Shown here: piece after piece, positions 61,853 to 64,000 of the stretch
How positions within the stretch are numbered: the stretch's first letter is position 1
Layout of the letters: the number at the start of each line of letters is the position of its first letter
Origin: Virgibacillus sp. MSJ-26
GTDB taxonomy: Bacteria; Bacillota; Bacilli; Bacillales; Amphibacillaceae
Assembly (NCBI RefSeq): GCF_018918075.1
Contig: NZ_JAHLPW010000014.1
Span: 1-64,000, forward strand
Direction: 5' to 3'
Length of the DNA: 64,000 nucleotides
Program-made: the position numbers and the translations under genes
Notes under the pieces: model-generated
The model's database searches: none
What the model saw: the letters and a program-made list of their open reading frames with translations, nothing else
Told to the model about the DNA's origin: nothing

Positions 61853-62683
61853 CTAATTATAGTGAATATGAGCTTTTAACGCTTGCTGCAAATTAGCCAT
61901 TGGTTGTGTGTCTCCTTCAAATTGAATGCCTGCTTCAATCAAGATATGAACAATTTTAGGCCTAATTCCAGTTGTGACTGTTTTTGCTCCCATCATACTT
62001 ATCCCGTCAATCAGTTTCAGAAATTGTCCGACTGCATTTTGTTCTATTTTAGCAACACCGGATAAATCAATAATCAATGTTTCAATCCGCTGATCGCCAA
62101 TACCAACCAAAATCTTTTCTTCAATAATAGAGGCACGATACATATCAATCGTTCCTGTGAGAGGGACAATGCTAACGGAAGAGTTTATCGGAATAATCGG
62201 TACACTTAACTTGTCCACCAAAGTTTTTGTCTCTTCAATCAGTTTATCTTTATACTCTGAATAACTTAAAAAGAAACTATTTAAAAATTGATCAATCATA
62301 TCGTTGTTCGATTTTTCCATATTATAAAACTCTGTGCTCGTTCTTTCTATATCATTCATGCCATCGTATTGCTCTAAAAAGTTCCATAAGGTACGACGGA
62401 TTGCTTGAATCCACTCCAACTTAAATGAGAGAGTTAAAGATTGTTTCGCCCAAGCAATTCCCTCCTGATGTGCAAAGGTTTTTACACTATCTTCATCTTC
62501 TTCCATAACATAGTGAATTAATTTGACGGCGTTCTCAATAAGATTAATATTACCTATCATATGTATTTCTTCTATTTTATCTCTAACATTCACTGCTTTT
62601 TTAAGAAGTGCTTCCTTAAACTGCTTTTTATTAGCAGTAAAAAAGTCGTGCATATTGTCTGCTTGCTTAAATCTGTTTTTCAA
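61853..62683 (-). CDS. RsbR-like STAS domain protein without phospho-threonines
   Basis: Cytoplasmic protein of 276 residues: a helical N-terminal domain to about 155 in place of a known sensor, and a C-terminal STAS domain near 165-270 (VSIVPLTGTIDMYRASIIEEKI, GIRPKIVHILIEAGI). It resembles RsbR-type stressosome proteins. The two threonines phosphorylated in RsbRA correspond here to Gln (in VAKIEQNAVG) and Ile (in RPKIVHIL). It may be an unphosphorylated scaffold or act outside the stressosome. The start is TTG at 62683 after AAAGGGTGG. A GTG at 62692 lies in that site. No other stressosome gene is in the window. Confidence 0.85.
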   Translation of the reverse strand: MKNRFKQADNMHDFFTANKKQFKEALLKKAVNVRDKIEEIHMIGNINLIENAVKLIHYVMEEDEDSVKTFAHQEGIAWAKQSLTLSFKLEWIQAIRRTLWNFLEQYDGMNDIERTSTEFYNMEKSNNDMIDQFLNSFFLSYSEYKDKLIEETKTLVDKLSVPIIPINSSVSIVPLTGTIDMYRASIIEEKILVGIGDQRIETLIIDLSGVAKIEQNAVGQFLKLIDGISMMGAKTVTTGIRPKIVHILIEAGIQFEGDTQPMANLQQALKAHIHYN

Positions 62684-62788
62684 TGTTACCACCCTTTAAA
62701 TACAATGTTCTTAGCTTTTTTATTAATAGTAATTTAGATGAATACATTATAATAACTTATAATAAATGACATCAAAATTTAATCTCCA

Positions 62789-62834
62789 TAAAAAGCGATA
62801 GCCTGCAATGTAATTAATGGGATTTGGCTATCGG
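62789..62834 (-). terminator. Second hairpin downstream of the TRAP gene
   Basis: CGATAGCC/GGCTATCG stem with a 22-nt loop, followed on the minus strand by CTTTTT. It may back up the terminator at 62877. Confidence 0.6.
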
Positions 62835-62876
62835 TTATTATTGGGTCTTCAAGTTAATTGTTTTCATGACCAATAT

Positions 62877-62924
62877 AAAAGGTTAAGCTAAGGTATTATA
62901 ATAGTTTACCCTATAGCTTAACCT
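62877..62924 (-). terminator. Terminator after the TRAP permease gene
   Basis: Perfect 11-bp stem AGGTTAAGCTA/TAGCTTAACCT, followed on the minus strand by TTTTATATT, 15 bp past the stop. Confidence 0.8.
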
Positions 62925-62938
62925 ATGAAACCTCTCTA

Positions 62939-64000
62939 CTAAACTTGCATCTGGGGAGTGGGTCGTTGTCCTATATCTCCTCCGTCATCCTTCCGTTGTT
63001 TTTGTACTAACCATACTAACATAATTATTCCTAAACCAATAAGGTTTGTATATAAACCTGGAGTGATCATTAATAAGCCACCTACTAACAGCGCTCCCCG
63101 TTCCCAAAGTTTCGAGTTTCGGATAAAGTATCCAATCATCGAACTGCTCACTGCTGCCATACCAAGAAGAGCAGTAGCAATAACTATGATGAGATTCACT
63201 ACAGTAATATCTACACCTACTAAAATAGGACTATAGATAAATATATACGGTATAATAAATGCTGCAATTGCTAATTTTACAGCATTGACGCCTGTTTTGA
63301 ACGGATTTGCACGAGCTATTCCAGCTCCGGCATATGCTGCCAAGCATACCGGTGGAGTAATATCCGCTACAATTCCAAAATAGAAAACAAACATATGAAC
63401 TGCAATTGGCTCTAGACCAAACTCATTAATTAAAGCCGGCGCAGCGACTGTAGCAGTGACAACATAGTTTGCCGTTGTAGGGAGTCCCATACCAAGCACA
63501 ATACAAGCAATCATTGTGAAGAATAGTGCTAACGGAAGAATTCCCGATGATAGAGCAATAATACCTGTAGCAAATTTTGCGCCTAGACCAGTTATACTTA
63601 CAACACCTGCAATAATTCCTGCAGTTGCAACAGCTGCGATGACTGGAAGTGCTACCCTCGCTCCTTGCTCTAATACATTAATTGTTTCACGTAGGGACAT
63701 GCGAGTTTCTTTTCTAACTAAACTTACTAGAAAAGCAGCAGCAATACCCATTAATGCAGCACGCTGTGGTGTGAATCCGATAACAATTGTTCCAACAATA
63801 ATTACTAATGGCAGTAACATAAATCCATTTTTAATCATTAACTTTTTAAAACTAGGTAGTTGGGCTTTAGGTAAACCTAAAATCCCTAATTTTTTTGCTT
63901 CAAAATGTGTACCGATAAAAATTCCAGTGAAATACAGTATGGCTGGGACTAATGCAGCCAGCATAATCGTTGAATATGGAACACCAAGATATTCCATCAT
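62939..64000 (-). CDS. TRAP transporter fused permease, C-terminal part (5' end beyond window)
   Basis: Membrane protein, 353 codons visible, running off the right edge. About ten hydrophobic segments of the DctM-like large permease domain are seen, with GMGLPTTANYVVTATVAAPAL and FYFGIVADITPPVCLAAYAGAG, typical of 4TM-12TM fused TRAP permeases that pair with TAXI-type binding proteins. The real start lies outside the window: fused permeases are usually over 600 residues. An ATG at the edge is internal. The substrate would be an organic acid or similar, imported with sodium. The hydrophilic tail is Gln/Pro-rich. Confidence 0.92.
   Translation of the reverse strand: MMEYLGVPYSTIMLAALVPAILYFTGIFIGTHFEAKKLGILGLPKAQLPSFKKLMIKNGFMLLPLVIIVGTIVIGFTPQRAALMGIAAAFLVSLVRKETRMSLRETINVLEQGARVALPVIAAVATAGIIAGVVSITGLGAKFATGIIALSSGILPLALFFTMIACIVLGMGLPTTANYVVTATVAAPALINEFGLEPIAVHMFVFYFGIVADITPPVCLAAYAGAGIARANPFKTGVNAVKLAIAAFIIPYIFIYSPILVGVDITVVNLIIVIATALLGMAAVSSSMIGYFIRNSKLWERGALLVGGLLMITPGLYTNLIGLGIIMLVWLVQKQRKDDGGDIGQRPTPQMQV

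Noticed and set aside
1..64000. tRNA, rRNA, intact insertion sequence or prophage
   Set aside because: No clover-leaf, rRNA or transposase sequence was recognised. The holin-family protein at 886 is a chromosomal YvlD type.

Overview
The window is chromosomal DNA of a low-GC, motile, competent member of the Bacillaceae, most like the halotolerant genera around Oceanobacillus and Virgibacillus. This is inferred from gene content and order. The markers are hprK-yvlDC, uvrBA, minJ-ctpB, ftsEX, cccB, prfB, secA, hpf, the late flagellar cluster, comF and degSU in nearly the Bacillus subtilis order, bacillithiol genes, and many TTG starts with strong Shine-Dalgarno sequences. Most genes lie on the minus strand, so the window reads right to left.

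Layout. 1-3290: hprK (3' end cut by the window edge), yvlD/yvlC-like genes, then the bacillithiol deacetylase operon yojF-bshB2. 3291-4717: two kinds of intergenic repeat and a cation diffusion facilitator. 4772-11563: the SOS-type uvrB-uvrA operon with a LexA box, a decayed copper nitrite reductase gene, and minJ. 11958-18558: ctpB, an M23 hydrolase next to ftsEX, a cytochrome c551, and prfB with its programmed frameshift. 18635-22449: secA, a 59-residue unannotated ORF, and hpf. 22587-33550: fliT-fliS-fliD-flaG, csrA-fliW, a DUF6470 gene, flgL-flgK-flgN-flgM-yvyF, comFC-comFA and a degV gene. Sigma-D-like promoters precede flgM and flaG. The flagellin gene hag is absent from its usual place between csrA and fliD. 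33761-36571: degS-degU, and yvyE on the opposite strand. 36747-38662: nagA-nagB.

38890-42830 is the most novel segment. Three secreted helical proteins of unknown function are followed by a type I signal peptidase, a SinR-like regulator and a 54-residue ORF, all on one strand. A well-formed sigma-A promoter lies upstream, with a perfect GTTCT/AGAAC palindrome that resembles SinR operators. The arrangement parallels the tapA-sipW-tasA matrix operon and its regulator SinR, but the secreted proteins show no likeness to TapA or TasA.

43060-48460: an LCP cell-wall ligase, a class B PBP lipoprotein, two paralogous IDEAL-domain proteins, and a two-domain ATPase whose first P-loop is lost. 48764-54922: aldehyde dehydrogenase with a DUF779 partner behind a perfect cre site, and a MarR-regulated heterodimeric ABC exporter. 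55326-59231: a YdjO-like gene whose start lies in a large inverted repeat, a HAD phosphatase and two MFS transporters. 59394-64000: a chemoreceptor with a sigma-D promoter, an RsbR-like STAS protein lacking the usual phospho-threonines, and the C-terminal part of a TRAP permease.

Several dispersed non-coding repeat families (a 20-bp tandem, a 52-bp palindromic tandem, a ~90-bp dispersed element, and GGTTGGGACA hairpins that can carry a nested element) fill the intergenic spaces. No tRNA, rRNA, CRISPR array or intact insertion sequence was seen.
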